NCBI RefSeq assembly: GCF_030272615.1
Contig: NC_081408.1
Location: forward strand, 622,538,476-622,602,475
Length of the DNA: 64,000 bases
Source: Cryptomeria japonica
Taxonomy: Eukaryota > Streptophyta > Pinopsida > Cupressales > Cupressaceae
Direction of reading: 5' to 3'
Below are positions 10,982-23,359 of this stretch, in pieces. The position numbers were made by a program, and so were the translations under genes. The notes beneath the pieces were generated by a model, which made no database searches, was not told the origin of the DNA, and was given only the letters and a program-made list of their open reading frames with translations. Numbering within the stretch: the stretch's first letter is position 1; each line of letters starts with the position of its first letter.

Positions 10982-13340
10982 AGATGTCCTAAAAGGAATG
11001 CAAGGTTTGAGGAAAGAGTTAAGAAAAATTTTAAGCCTAACCCAAATATATATAGATTCAAGAAAAACAAACAATGCTACATAGCAGATGAGGAAGGAGT
11101 AACAAATGACTCTAGAGATGAACCAGCAAAAGACTCTGGTAGTGGATCCGGCAAAGGAAAAGAATGGGTGTTCTATGCTTTAAAGGAAGATGAACCAGAA
11201 TCGGCTAACAAAAATGAAGAGAAGGCCCTTGCAATAAAAGTTGAAGATAAGGATGAATGGGTAATTGATAGTGGATGCTCACATCATATGACTGGAGATA
11301 AAATAAAATTTGTCCCTGCAAGAATAAAATGGTGGCCAAGTCAAATTTGGAGATGACAAGGCATGTATGATCAAAGGTGGAGGTATTATTTCTTTGGATG
11401 GCAAGCATAACACTAATAATGTCTATTATGTAGAAGGTTTAAGGCATAATATTTTGAGTGTTGGTCAATTAGTTGATAAGGGTTTTCAACTTCAGTTTAA
11501 GGATAGAAAATGCAGAATCATTAACAAAATTGGTTTGGAGATTGCAACCGGTATTCAAACAGGAAGTAACATCTTTCAACTGAACACTGGTAATAAGACA
11601 TGTTTTATTACTCATATTGATGAGAGTTGGCTATGGCATAAGAGGTTGTGTCATGTTAATTTTGATTGTATTGTTAAGATTAGTTCAATTAAGGCAGCTA
11701 GAGATATACCTAAGATTATGAATCCTCATAATCCGGTATGTAAGGAATGTCAATTGGGTAAGCAAGTTAGAAGTTTTGTTAAGAGCATACATGATAAATC
11801 TAATGATGCACTTGATTTGATTCACACTGACTTATGTGGTCCAACAAGGACTAGAATCTTTCAAGGTGATAGGTATTTCATACTGATTATTGATGACCAT
11901 TATAGAATGATGTGGGTGACTTTTCTGAGGGAGAAGTCTGAAGCTTTTGAGAAATTCAAGATCTTTAAAGCGAAGGTTGAAACAGAAACTAGATTGAAAA
12001 TTAAAAGTCTAAGATCACATCATGGTTGTGAGTTCACTTCTCATGAATTTAACAGCTATTATGAGACAAATGGAATCCGGAGATAGTTATCTTCACCTAG
12101 GACTCCTCAGCAAAATGGATTAGTTGAAAGGAAGAACAAAACTATTTTGGATGCAGCTAGATCTATGATGATGGAAGCCAAATTGCCTCATATCTACTGG
12201 AGAGAAGTAGTGAGTATAGCAGTCTACACACTTAATAGAGTTCACATTAAAGGTGAAACCGGTAAGACCCCTTATGAACTATGGTTTGGACATACACCTA
12301 CTGTTAAGTATTTCAGAATTTTTGGAACTAAATTTTATATCAAAAGAGATGATTCAATTGGAAAGTTTGATCCTAGATGTGATGAAGGGATATCTATTGG
12401 TTATTCAATTCAAAGAAAAACATATAGATGTTATAAGAAAAGATTGCAGAAAATTGTGGAAAGTGCTAATGTGAAAGTGGATGAACATTACAGAAATCAT
12501 TCTATATCATATGACAGGAATCCGGCAATGGAAATGATCATAACAAAACCATCAATGCATCAACTAGTATAGGAAGCTGAAACAGATATATCGGCACTAT
12601 CAAAAAATTCAATTGTGACTGATGATCAGAGTGGTGAACCTGAAGTTCAAAAGACTCCAAGGTATGTATTATTAAATCATTCTAAAGATAAAATTATTGG
12701 AGATAGAAACAAGGGAGTAATGACAACAAGAAAAGTGGCAAATGAAGAGGTATGTCTTATTTCTCAAATTGAACTGGCAACTATTATTAAAGCTTGTAAG
12801 GATAAACATTGGTTAAAGGCTATGGAAGATGAATTAGATCAAATAGAAAATAATGAAAGTTGGTCTTTAGTTCCCCGACCTAAAAATAAGAATGATATTG
12901 GAACTAAATGGGTTTTTAGAAATAAACTGAATGAGGATGGTCAAGTTGTAAGAAACAAGGCTATACTGGTTTGTAAAGGATATTCTCAAATGGAAGGAAT
13001 TGATTATAGTGAGACATTTGCACCTGTAGCTAGAATTGAAGTTGTTAGACTATTTCGTGCCTATGCAGCATATAAGAACTATAAGGTTTATCAAATGGAT
13101 GTCAAATATGCATTTTTGAATGGTGAGCTTAAGGAAGAAGTTTACATTGAGCAACCTGATGGATTTTCACTGACAGATGACAAAGACATGGTTTGCAGAT
13201 TGAAGAAAGCTTTATATGGTTTGAAACAGGCTCTTAGAGCTTGGTATGCAAGGTTGGATAAATATCTTTTGAAGCTTGGTTTTACTAAAGGCAGTGTTAA
13301 TAGTAATCTATACTATAAAATCACTGATAAAATCACTAAC
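10982..13340 (+). pseudogene. Copia1 gag end, protease, integrase and partial RT
   Basis: The Copia1 polyprotein resumes after the nested element. Protease core: VIDSGCSHHMTG near 11265. A frameshift follows near 11310-11330. Next come the GAG-pre-integrase segment WLWHKRLCHVNFD and the CKECQLGKQ zinc site. Integrase has HTDLCGP, but the second catalytic Asp is lost (RSHHGCEF where Copia2 has RSDQGGEF); VERKNKT keeps the third acidic residue. RT begins with [18 protein letters not shown] and runs through [20 protein letters not shown] to [15 protein letters not shown]. Coding stops near LYYKIT, before the FxDD catalytic box, where a deletion joins RT to the 3' LTR. In-frame TAG stops occur at about 12085 and 12571. 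Clearly inactive. Confidence 0.88.
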
Positions 13341-14572
13341 TGATGTGGATGGTTACCGGCAGACAGGTTACTAGTATAAGATCTAGTGTTACCGACAGAA
13401 GAGATTATCTGTTGGACACTTTCGGCATGTTTGGATCAATGAAGTATATTGGATTTCATGAGTTATATGCTCCATGAGCATGTATACTCCATGAGCATGT
13501 TTTGGTCAGTTGGTATTGGCTTGGTAATTGGATGTTATCATACACTCTGGTAAACCCTTACCGGCACTAGTTTAAGGCTTTACCTACAGAGCTTTCATTA
13601 AGGAATCATGACAGGATGCACAATTGTTGTTGGTGCAACTTCTTCGAGGATTTCAGGATGTTGAAGATGTTCATTGATCGTGCTTCAATTGCTTGAAGAT
13701 ATTGCTTTGGCGTGGTGGACCCAGAATAAGTCTGGTACCTATCTAGGTTATGGACCAATATCATGCTAGCGTGTACTCTACACATTACCTGGATGATTCG
13801 AGATGTTTTATGGATTTGTTATTATTGTTTTGGTCTTAAGCCGACATGGCATATCATTGTAATAAGGAATTATGTAATGATCTTAATGTAATATCTTTGG
13901 GTGGCCGACCTAATTGGTTTAGGCCTTAGGGTTTGTATAAATAAGAGGTAGAAACTATTTGTAAAAGTATCTAGTTTTTGGAAAGGTCATGGTCAAGGAA
14001 TGTAATGTGTGAATATTGTAATATCATTCAGGCAGAGGTTTTGATCGATCATTGGTGGTCAGATTGGATTGAGAAGAGGATTTAGTCCTTTGGCATTGAG
14101 CTTAACCAGGACTATAATCAAGCATGGTAGATGTTATTTCCAGCAGTTCACTTTATTGGATTGTTGTCCATTTATCTTGAGAAGGTTGTAGCCTCTTTGT
14201 ATTTAGTGAGACTCTTTTGTAATAAGCAGTACGCTCTAGGTAGTGTGCCTTCCTGCAAGTACAGGCCCCTCATTGTAACACATACTTTCTATAGAAGTAT
14301 CATCCAATTGTGGGTAGGCTTCCCACCGTGGTTTTTCCCTTTTTGGGTTTTCCACATACAAATCATGGTGTTATGTGGTATGGTTGCTTTGCACTTATTG
14401 TCTAGTTAATTGCTAAGTTATATTGTTTATCGATATCTATTTCTATCGGTATCTGTTTGTGCTTTACCGGTACTTGATCTGTTTAAGGTTATATTGTGGA
14501 TTAAAGTTATAATTTGTTAACAACTGATTCACCCCCCCCCCCCCTCTCAGTGGTTCACCAGTTATCCTAATA
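13341..14572 (+). repeat. Copia1 3' LTR, 5'-truncated
   Basis: Aligns to the 5' LTR from about 6069 onward, so the first ~94 bp are missing. It carries a small local duplication (CATGAGCATGT twice, near 13480-13500) absent from the 5' LTR. Ends CCTAATA, followed by GGTTT. Confidence 0.85.
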
Positions 14573-17166
14573 GGTTTATGTTTCAAAATTGGATGAACAA
14601 ATCAAATGGGTAACTAACACAAAGGTAGGACATGTTTAATTAGAGGATATTGCGATGCAATTGGATAAACCAAGGCTAGAGGCTCCTTACAAGAGGATCA
14701 AGAGATCAGGGTTGGTAGAAGCAACTATTTTTCCTCAATCCATCCAAGCCCCTGAATTCATTATGACTATGGCACACTTCTACAATGCAAACACTAGGAA
14801 GTGAACTGATGCCCAAGGAAGGACGGTAATAGATTTATCTGTTGATATGCTGGGATATGTGTTTGTTATTCCTTCAAGAGAGGAAGAGGTGTTGTTAACA
14901 ATTAAAGAAGCGGTCGAAGTATGGGATGGGGATATTGCTTCGAGCAAAAGGCGTATGAAAAAAAATTGGCTTGAGGAGGAGAGAAAAATAGGATTGAAGG
15001 CCAACGACATTCTAAGGGCTGATATCAAGGAGCCACAATATGACCTGATTATTATGCTAAGCAAGGCCTTCGGCAAGATAGATTGCTGACACTTCCACCC
15101 ATGGATGTTTCACTACATGACTATTGTTCTGATTGAAAATAAATATTTTGATTGGGCTTAGATCTTATCAGATAATATACACATGCAATTAGTAGATGTG
15201 TATAAAACAAAGAAATTCTTCTTCACTTCATATGTTGTCTGGGTAGTGGCTCGAGCAGGGATATTTCTAGGGTTATAGATAGAGGGCCATCTTGGAGATG
15301 AGGAAGGACAAAAGAAGGTGTGGGAGTATTACACCCAACTCCCTCTTGGCAGCGCAAAGGCACATTACAAAAGAATAAACGATGTCTTCCTTTTCCCTGT
15401 CATCATCAAAAACACAGGTGATACAGGTTATAGGATAAACCCAGAAGAAATGGCCATAATCAGGGAATGGGCATATTGGTTCATTCATAATGAACGTTCC
15501 ACGTATATTAGAGTCAGTGGATTCACAGAGAGCCCTATGCTTCTGCCAAGTTACTGCAATGACCACATTATATTATTAGAGTATGTCAGGCAGATGCTTG
15601 GGTTGCAATCATTTTTGTCTTCAAAACATAAGACAGGTGTGGATTTTTCGGTTTCTATTGGTTATTTTTCATGTTTCAAGATTCAAGTAGCTAAGACAGC
15701 AGAGCAGGAGTTGCAAGACCTAAATTTAAAAAAATTCAGTTATGCTAGAGAGTATTACGACCCATACGGAAAACTAAAGCAAATAATGCCAAAGGCATGT
15801 GAGGGACACATGTCAAGATTGGAGGATTTTTTAGCCAACCTCCAAGATAGTTTTGAAGTCAAAGAGAAAAAGTATTCCCGACTCTCGGTTCCCCAAATTA
15901 AGAATTTTGAAAGAGACCAATCTCCCTAAAGAGTTAAGGGATGATGGTGATTTATTAGACCCTGCATATAAGGAATAGGAAATTTATAAGAAGCCCCTCT
16001 CTCCAATCAGATGGTCGAGGCATGAAGAGGTGGATATTAATAGAGTAACTCAAACTATTACAGATAGAACTAGGTAGTGGCTAAGTTTGAGGGTTAGGTT
16101 GAGTTCTTCAAAAGGGAAGCAAAAGGAATCAACCTCAGGTGTTCCTTCGTCAAGGGCTCATAAGGAGTATGCCCACAGGACAAGGTCCAACTCTAGAAAG
16201 AATACCTCTACGGACCCAGAAGAGGCCGCACAACCCGAAGAAAGTATTGAGGAACTCCTCAAGCAAGTCAAAGAACAGATGAGGAAGGCCAAAATTTTGA
16301 AGAAGGCTCTTGATTTTGGAATTAGAGAAGGGTTAGGAGTTGTGCTATTGGCAGAGGTACTTCTCTTCAGGGCAGCAATTGGGAAAAGGCCAAGAGAAGG
16401 CACTCGAGAGGAAGATGAATAAGGGAAAACTGATAAAAGTACCCAGCCTCCTCTCGATATGACAAGTACGTCCACTCAGCCCCCATCGACAGCAACCACA
16501 CAAGCTCCAATTTTGACATCAACCACTACAACCCCTCTACCAATGTCATCTGATGTTTTTGCAACAACGTCAGCAACCTTACCTCAAGTAACTACAGTAT
16601 TGTTTCCTGTTGTAGAAAATGTAAGTATTCATAACATTGAATCAGATTTTGACCAAGAGGATGAGCAACTTATGGAACAACTAGTACAAAGACGGACCGA
16701 AGGGAAGAAAGAAAAGAAGTTTTCTAAGCTCAAGAAACAGGTACCAATTGACCCCATGAACATTGTTGAACAGGGTCTACTAGCTAAGCAGCCACTTGGG
16801 GGAGAGAAGGGACGAAATGAGCCTGAAGATTCACAAGATGAAAGATTGGTCTTAACTACAAAAGACCAAGAAGATCTACTAAAAGAGATAGCTGCCAAGC
16901 AAGGTATGGAGGAAATATATAAAGGTGGTAGGGAGTTTGAAGAAGAGATGAGTGATAGGTTAGGACAGTTGCATAAGCAACAGCAGTTGAATTTTGATGT
17001 CACTCTTCGAACTACCCAAACTCCATCGGCTACATCAACCCTAGATATTCAAACTAGAGAGTTTTTTAGTGGTGAACCTTTGCCAATTGGCGAATTCTGT
17101 GCAAATAGTCTTGGGCACCATCGTGGTCAAATCGCCTGGAATTTCGGGGTTAATGGCACACTGTAG
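14573..17166 (+). pseudogene. ORF family member A, main part
   Basis: The gene continues in frame from 5893-5974 once Copia1 is removed. Landmarks: RIKRSGLVEATIFPQSI near 14690; VIDLSVDMLGYVFVIPSRE near 14830; HFHPWMFHYM near 15095; NIHMQLVDVYKTKKFFFTSY near 15180; TYIRVSGFTESPMLLPSY near 15500; SIGYFSCF near 15660; LEDFLANLQDSFEV near 15820. A charged linker, a Ser/Thr/Pro-rich stretch (16459-16600) and an acidic, Lys/Glu-rich helical tail follow. In-frame stops lie at 14637, 14802, 15087, 15159 and 15276, with more after 15900. There is one frameshift near 15860-15905. The same motifs occur in order in members D and B. It is not pol-, gag- or transposase-like to me. The layout recalls plant 'putative plant transposon protein' domains, but that is unverified. 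Function unknown. Confidence 0.65.
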
Positions 17167-17505
17167 AATTTGGCTTCACCATTGACCACACACCGTCGAC
17201 ATGCATGCCTATAATATTCACCTGGAATCACTTAGATGTGGGTATTAGATCGCCTCTATTATTCTCCAACAATAGTAAAATGACCACGTACCCAGGTTCT
17301 AATTCGCCAATGGTAAATTACATGTTCATTGCACGCGTCGGCCAAATTCGCCAATATCAATTAAAACATTATAAGCATTTGATGACCCATTTCACCCCAC
17401 TTAAATTAAATGTTCATTGCATGCTCGCGCAATTCGCCAAAATGCAATTAAATTAAATGTTTATTGGCAAATGTGACACCCGAGCCCCACACAATTCACC
17501 AAAAA
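17086..17505 (+). repeat. AATTCGCCAA motif array
   Basis: At least five or six copies of AATTCGCCAA or its reverse complement lie within 420 bp (near 17087, 17308, 17345, 17433 and 17492), upstream of the hAT promoter. The same word recurs in the block before member C (36297-36640). Confidence 0.6.
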
Positions 17506-17521
17506 TGCAATCATGGATTGC

Positions 17522-17529
17522 TATAAATA
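17522..17529 (+). promoter_or_regulatory. TATA box of the hAT gene
   Basis: TATAAATA is followed about 30 bases later by repeated CTTACACTCTTT pyrimidine-rich sequence, a plausible initiation zone. It lies about 300 bases upstream of the transposase ATG, with a leader intron between. Confidence 0.5.
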
Positions 17530-17737
17530 CACTCTTTCTTACACTCTTTCTTACACTTTGTTCATGTCTGATTAGTAAATTAGGATCTCTCGAGTCTCGA
17601 TTCGCATTCCGCAAATTGAGTTGGAAAGTCGAAGTTCATTCACATTGTAGGGCGGGGTGGAGGGCCAGAGTTACAATCCTGCAACACAGGCCCAGGCATT
17701 CCTGATTCCTGATTCAGAGAATTGAGAAGGCGTAAAG

Positions 17738-17792
17738 GTGAGTAATCATTTCTTCATACTTGATAGTATTAGTTTTAACTTTTAATTTGTAG
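17738..17792 (+). other. probable leader intron of the hAT gene
   Basis: 55 bp. The donor is AAAG|GTGAGTAA and the acceptor TTAATTTGTAG, both good plant splice sites, placed between TATA box and start codon. 55 bp is short for a plant intron, so splicing is plausible rather than certain. Confidence 0.4.
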
Positions 17793-17826
17793 TGAGAGGT
17801 CAAGACTCAAGATATCACAGTCGGAC

Positions 17827-20628
17827 ATGGGTGAGACTCCTCGGGGTGGTGAAGGGATTGAGATGTCACACAAAGGTGAGACTGAGACTCCTCAAGGTGG
17901 TGAAGAGATTGGGATGTCAGACAAGGGTAAGACTCCTCAGGGCGATGAAACTGAAGGGATTGAGAGGCCATAAAAATGCCCAAAACCTAAACTTAAAGAT
18001 ACTATTATAAAGTCTTTCTTTGGAATTGGCAAAGTTTCTGGTCCATCAACTTCTGCAATTGCAGAAGCCATTCACAGTAGCTCACCACCACCACAAGGTG
18101 GGATTGTCATTAAGTTAAATGCATCAAATGAGGATGACAATACCGACATGGCAGAAGATGTTGTAAGGGATACACACAATGAGATAATTCACTCGGATGA
18201 AAACACTAGTACTGAAGATGATGTTGGTAGGAAGAAAAGAAAAAGGAAAGTAAAACTGGGGCGAGAGTGGGAGATGACAAGGAGTTTTAAGATTGATTGG
18301 GTAGCAAAATACCCATTCATTGAACCGGTCCCAAACAATGATGAACAACCAACAAAATGCAGGTGTAAGATTTGTAGCTGGAAAACTAAAAGAGAGAAGA
18401 AGATGCAGCTAAAGCTTGACACCATAGAAAAGCATATTGGTAAGGTTTATGAAAAATAGATCATAGATGGAAAGGAAACACGAGTAATAAGATGGAAATC
18501 AAAGGAAGAATGTCTTCATGTTAAGTATGCCACGGAATATGAAGAGCATAACCACAAAACGACACTGATTGGTAATAGTGGATTTGGAAATGCAATCAAG
18601 GCTGGGCTTGAACATGCAGCGAAAGATGCAAACCTGGAAAAGATTGTTTAGATGAGTGTTGTTTTTCATATTATGTCGAGAGGGCATCCTATGAAAGATT
18701 TCCCAGAATTTAGTAATTTATTATCTTTTTGAATGTTCCCTACTATCCTATGTCACATTGGGCAATAAATGCTGGATGGGAAATGACAAACTGTCTCGCT
18801 GAGGTGGAAAAGAAAAATTTACAAGAGAGTGTAAAAGAGTCAAATTTCATTTCATTATCCATAGATGAAGTTACTGCAGTAGATAACACTACATGGGTTT
18901 GTATGCATGTGTATACCGTAAAAGAACACGTCCGTCGAGCTCATCTACTCTGTGTTCATAAAATGAGGAGCAATTCAACAACAGAAAATTTATATTTGGA
19001 AGTTAAGAAAAGCTTTGAATGAAATTGCTGGTATGGATGACTTGACAATTGCCAAGAAGTTAGTGTGTGTTGGAGCTGATGGAGCTGCAGTAATGCAAGG
19101 TCAAAGGATCGGTCTTTGCGCAAGATTACAAACTAGTATTGCACCATACATGGTTGGCATTCGCTGCATGGCCCATCGAATGAATTTAGCATATAGAATT
19201 GTAATCAATTTCCATACAGTGTCAAAAGTTGAAGGTCTGGTCCACGAGCTCCACTCATACTTCTGCCGAAGTCCTAAATGTTTTGCAGAATTTTAGATTT
19301 TTGTTGAGGGAGTAACAGGAGGAAACAAGCTTCTCAGGGATGTTAAGACCAGATGGATTTCCTTGCATGGACTAGCGGAACAAGTTCTAACAGAATATCA
19401 ATCCTTGATCGGACTATTGTATGAGCAACGCCTCACAGTAGACAAATCTCCTGATCTCTTACATAAGTTAAGTGATATAGAGACTTTGTTAACTTTAGCT
19501 AGTCTTCTCCCCATGTTGGATTCAATGAACAAACTTGTTAAGAAATCCCAAGACAGAACTATGTATATCAATGAGTATAGAACTCTACGTGAAATGACAG
19601 GCTTGAGCCTAGATGGTCTATATTCAGATCTAACAGCGAAGCCCAAAATTTTTTAGAGGGCAGATAATTACAGATTTGAATCATGCTGAAAAATTTTACA
19701 TTTCAATACAAAAAATGAGTTATGTGTCTTTTTAAAAGGATTTCAGATACCAATGCACCAATCTAAGACGGGCAAGCGAGGCAGAGCACTACCAGTTAAA
19801 AAGGAAGATTTTGACAGGATTGTTAAATCTATTAGTGATAATTTGAAGTCTATTGCATATGAACTTTCAACTGAGATACGTGAAAGATTCCCTCAAGAAG
19901 AAATACTTGAAGCCATGGGTTGTGTGTATCCTCAATTTTGGCATTCAATTGGAGATAATCCAAATGACACAAAGATGTATCATAAAAAACTAGAGGAATT
20001 GATATTGACATTTTCAAAAGATGCATATTGCAATGGACAACCAATAGAAAGAATTTTAAATTCAGATCATCTTAGAAAACAATGTAAATAGTTTGCATTG
20101 GTTATGAAACAGCAGTTGGTTAACTTGGAGAATCCATTTGAACCTTGATCAATCACAAGGCTTTGGAAAAGGATAGATCAAAGTGAAGCATTGCGTATTG
20201 CAATACCAGAATATTTGAAACTTGTTGATTTATGTCAAACAATGATATTGGGGTTGGTGGAAGATGAGAGAGTTTTCAGTGCATTAGGGCTTTTGAAATC
20301 AAAGATCAGAAACAAATTAAACAAGAATTTGGAAACTTGCTTGAGGTTGTTTGTAACCCAGTATAATGTTAGATATTTTCCATATGATAGGGCACTGGCA
20401 ATTTGGAATTCCATGCGTGAAAGATGAGGGGTGTGCAACACTTTAAAAGCTGGTGGTGTTACTGCTAGTGCTAGTGCTGAGACAAATGAATATGATGGAT
20501 CGCAGACTCAGAGTCAGCATGAAGACGAAGACATTTTTGAATACTCGACTCAGAATGAAGATGAACTTGTTAGTACTAGTCAGTTTTCGGATCTTGACTC
20601 CATTTGGGATATGGAAGCCTCGGAGTGA
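17827..20628 (+). pseudogene. hAT-superfamily transposase (DUF4371 / dimerisation type)
   Basis: ATG at 17827 opens a frame of about 930 codons. The N-terminus has three imperfect repeats of a GETPxGGE unit (17830-17970). Then come a basic stretch (GRKKRKRKVK) and a short zinc-finger-like CRCKICSWK segment. The DUF4371-like core has FISLSIDEVTAVDNTTW and GADGAAVMQGQRIGLCARL, then RCMAHRMNLAYR and LRDVKTRWISLHGL. The C-terminal hAT dimerisation motif is VEDERVFSALGLLKSKIRNK near 20260-20320. Several in-frame stops (first near 17971) and two compensating frameshifts (near 18728 and 19014) disable it. An acidic Ser-rich tail ends at 20628. I could not find terminal inverted repeats or an 8-bp target duplication, so element edges are undefined. 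It may have entered the 3' part of member A, which loses its tail just upstream. Confidence 0.85.
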
Positions 20629-21179
20629 GTCACTGAAGTGAATTAGCAGTCAGTTTATAGGTATTTATAATTATACTACAATTCTTGAGTCATATTACAA
20701 TTTCAATTTGCAAAATTGCAATACTATAGTTGTCACTAATGATTTTTGATATTGTATTCCTTGAATTTGTCAATCAGAACGGATACTTATTTCATATTTT
20801 TAATTGTGAATTTGAATTATTAGTAAACAATTGAATTATTAGTAAATTGGTATTTGGTTCCACATTATGTTGAACATGAAATGCAACAATTTGTGTCACA
20901 AGATCCATAAAATTATTCATATTGCATAATTGTTACTGTTAGAACCTTTCTACTGTTTTATATTAAATGCTTAACATGATGTTCATGCCGATTAGGGTTT
21001 TGTGCTTTTTTTTTGTCTTAGTTGGCTAGTAAACCGAAGTTGTCGTGCATTGAAAATATGAGTTGTCCTCTCTTTATTTGTCTATGTCAACATCAAGTAT
21101 GGTCAAACGGTTGGTTAGACATGTTTAATGTTTCATCTCTAACTCGTAGATAAATTTCATGTTTAACAATTTAAGTGGC
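20629..21179. other. AT-rich non-coding stretch after hAT
   Basis: No coding signal. A short direct repeat (GAATTATTAGTAAA twice, 20813-20846) is the only structure noticed. Confidence 0.5.
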
Positions 21180-23020
21180 GACTTAGCGAATGTTGGTTTG
21201 GGTTTAAATCGCAAGGTCTCTAGTTTTTTGAGTGTTAGCATTTTATGTTAGCGAGCTGGAGATTGTTAATGAAATTGCTTTGGTCGCGAGGTCTCGAATT
21301 GGTTTGATGCCATGCATTATAGCCGCAAGAGTTAGCGAGTAAGTACTAAGTCATTAATGGTCTATGTGCCACTGCTCGCACCTGTTTATGACGGTAAATT
21401 AACATAAAACATTGATTTTTGTTGGTACTCGCTAGGTTGTTGCGGTCAAGAGATAAAAAGTTTTGAGATTTTATGGTTACCGCTAGCTCGCAGGTCCTTT
21501 ATCATCAAGTCAGTTTAAGTCGCGAGCTTGCGAGTACTGGGAGATTTTAGTTGTCGCTACCTCACAAGATGTTTTGCACTTGACCATTTTATGTTGTGAG
21601 GTTGCAACTGGGTGTGATTTTATGTTATCACAAGGTCGCAAGGTGTTCGCGGTTAAGTCATTTTAATTTGCGATCATGCAATTGTGGTTGGTATCGTAGC
21701 TTAGTTGGTTTCGTCGCTTGCTCGCAGGTTTTGAAGTTGTTTAGCATTTTATGTTGCGATTTGGCGACAAATAAGTTTTGGTCTGATTTTGTGGTCATCG
21801 CATGCTCACAGGTTTGTAAGTCTTAAGTCAAAAAGTGTTGCGAGCATGCGATGGTGGTTAAGTGTGTTGTTGTCATGGGATCACAAGGGTTTAAGTCAAG
21901 TTAAGTTTCGAGTTGTGAGCTTGCGATGAAATAATTTGTTTTGTTAGATTTGCAGTGGTCGCCAACTCGCAGGTAAAGAAAGAATATTACAAATGTTGTT
22001 GCGAGGTTGCGACTGAAGGGCTTGATGAAGATCAACGATTGTTGCTCACTCACGAGATTCTTTGAGGATTCGTAAAAGGGGTTGCGAGCTTGCAATTAAG
22101 AGGATTTGGTAGCATTTTCGCTAACTCGCCGGTTCCTTTCCAAATTGTTATAACCGGTTGCGAGTGTGCGATTAAAGATGGGGATTGACACGTGGACTTC
22201 TTTGTCGGGTTCTGTAAAAGTTTTGAATGGCAATCACCAATCAAATGCCATAGTACCTATTGCTAGTTCATGCAAGTGTGGCAATTAATATTAATGAGAC
22301 TTGAGAGAAGTGACAACGCCCAAATACCATAAATTGCATGATCGAGCCGAGATTTTGACATTTGTATAATTGCATTAATGCCACACTAGCTAGTGCATGC
22401 AAGTGTGGCAAACTGCAAATGGCAATTAATGAGACTTGAGAGAAGTGACGGCGCCCAAATACCATTTTATGTTGCGAGGTTGCGACTGGGTGTGCTTTTA
22501 TGTTATTGCAAGGTCGCGAGGTGTTCGCAGTTAAGTCATTTTAATTTGCGATCATGCGATGTGGTTGGTATCACAGCTTAGTTGGTTTTGTCACTTGCTC
22601 GCAGGTTTTGAAGTTGTTTAGCATTTTAAGTTGCGATCTGGCAACGGGTAAGTTTTGGTCTGATTTTTTGGTCATCGCATGCTCGCGGGTTTGTAAGTCT
22701 TAAGTCAAAAAGTGTTGCGAGCATGCGATGGCGGTTAAGTGTCTTGTTGTCGCGAAATCGCAAGGGTTTAAGTCAAGTTAAGTTTCTAGTTGTGAGCTTG
22801 CGATGAAATAAGTTGTTTTGTTAGATTTGCAGTGGTCGCCAGCTCGCAGGTAAAGAAAGAACATTACAACTGTTGTTGCGAGGTTGTGACTGAAGGGCTT
22901 GATGAATATCAACGGTTGTCGCTCACTTGCGAGATTCTTTGAGGATTCATAAAAGGGGTTGCGAGCTTGCGATTAAGAGCATTTGGTAGCATTGTCGCTA
23001 ACACATGGACTTGTTTGTCG
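21180..23020 (+). repeat. array of inverted GCGAGC motifs in a duplicated promoter block (array B)
   Basis: Dozens of words of type GCGAGCTTGCGA, GCGAGCATGCGAT and GCGAGGTTGCGAC alternate with their reverse complements (TCGCTAGCTCGCAGGT type). One pair is a perfect 14-bp inverted repeat: CATCGCATGCTCGC at 22673-22686 and GCGAGCATGCGATG at 22717-22730. The block is duplicated in tandem: unit 1 starts about 21583 and unit 2 about 22461 (period ~878 bp). Unit 2 has lost ~65 bp near 23000. 21199-21346 is also repeated at 28923-29073, beyond ORF B, suggesting an LTR-like pair around ORF B. Confidence 0.85.
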
Positions 23021-23226
23021 GGTTCTGTAAAAGTTTTGAATGGCAATCGCAATCAAATAGAAAGGCATGAATTCAAATTTGGCTCGAATACTTCAGCTTT
23101 GAAGTTTGAAATTTGAATTAATGCCACAGTAGCTAGTTCATGCAAGTGTGGCAATTAATGAGACTTGAGACCCTAGAGAAGTGACGACACCCAAATACCA
23201 TAAATTGCATGGTCGAGCCAAGATTT

Positions 23227-23233
23227 TATATAA
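23227..23233 (+). promoter_or_regulatory. TATA box for ORF B
   Basis: TATATAA lies about 130 bases before the ORF B ATG. A near copy of the surrounding sequence (TTGTATAATTGCATTAATGC) occurs at 22360-22380 in duplicated unit 1, so the core promoter seems to have been duplicated. Confidence 0.45.
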
Positions 23234-23359
23234 TTGCATTAATGCATTCTATCTTCGAGGTAATCCAGTGAATTGAGCTCTGCAACAACGTTGGGAATTC
23301 GGAGTGTTGGGTGTGAGAAAATTTTAGAAAATTGGTTAAGTTTTTCTCCTGGAGCTAAA

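Larger units (their letters stand above)
5975..14572 (+). mobile_element. Copia1: decayed Ty1/Copia element, with a nested insertion
   Basis: The left end is TGTTGG at 5975 and the right end is CCTAATA at 14572, with the 5-bp target duplication GGTTT at 5970-5974 and 14573-14577. It carries a full 5' LTR, an initiator-Met-type primer site and gag. A second element is nested inside the gag zinc-knuckle region. Protease, integrase and the first part of RT follow. The rest of RT, RNase H, the polypurine tract and about 94 bases of the 3' LTR are missing by deletion at 13340/13341. The terminal CA of the LTR has mutated (AA in the 5' copy, TA in the 3' copy), an alignment made against the CCTAACA end of Copia2. 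It belongs to the same lineage as Copia2, sharing LTR U5 sequence and polyprotein. It cannot move on its own. Confidence 0.9.

Noticed and set aside
17100-20900. Complete hAT transposon with defined ends
   Set aside because: I could not find matching terminal inverted repeats or an 8-bp target duplication, so only the transposase gene is called.
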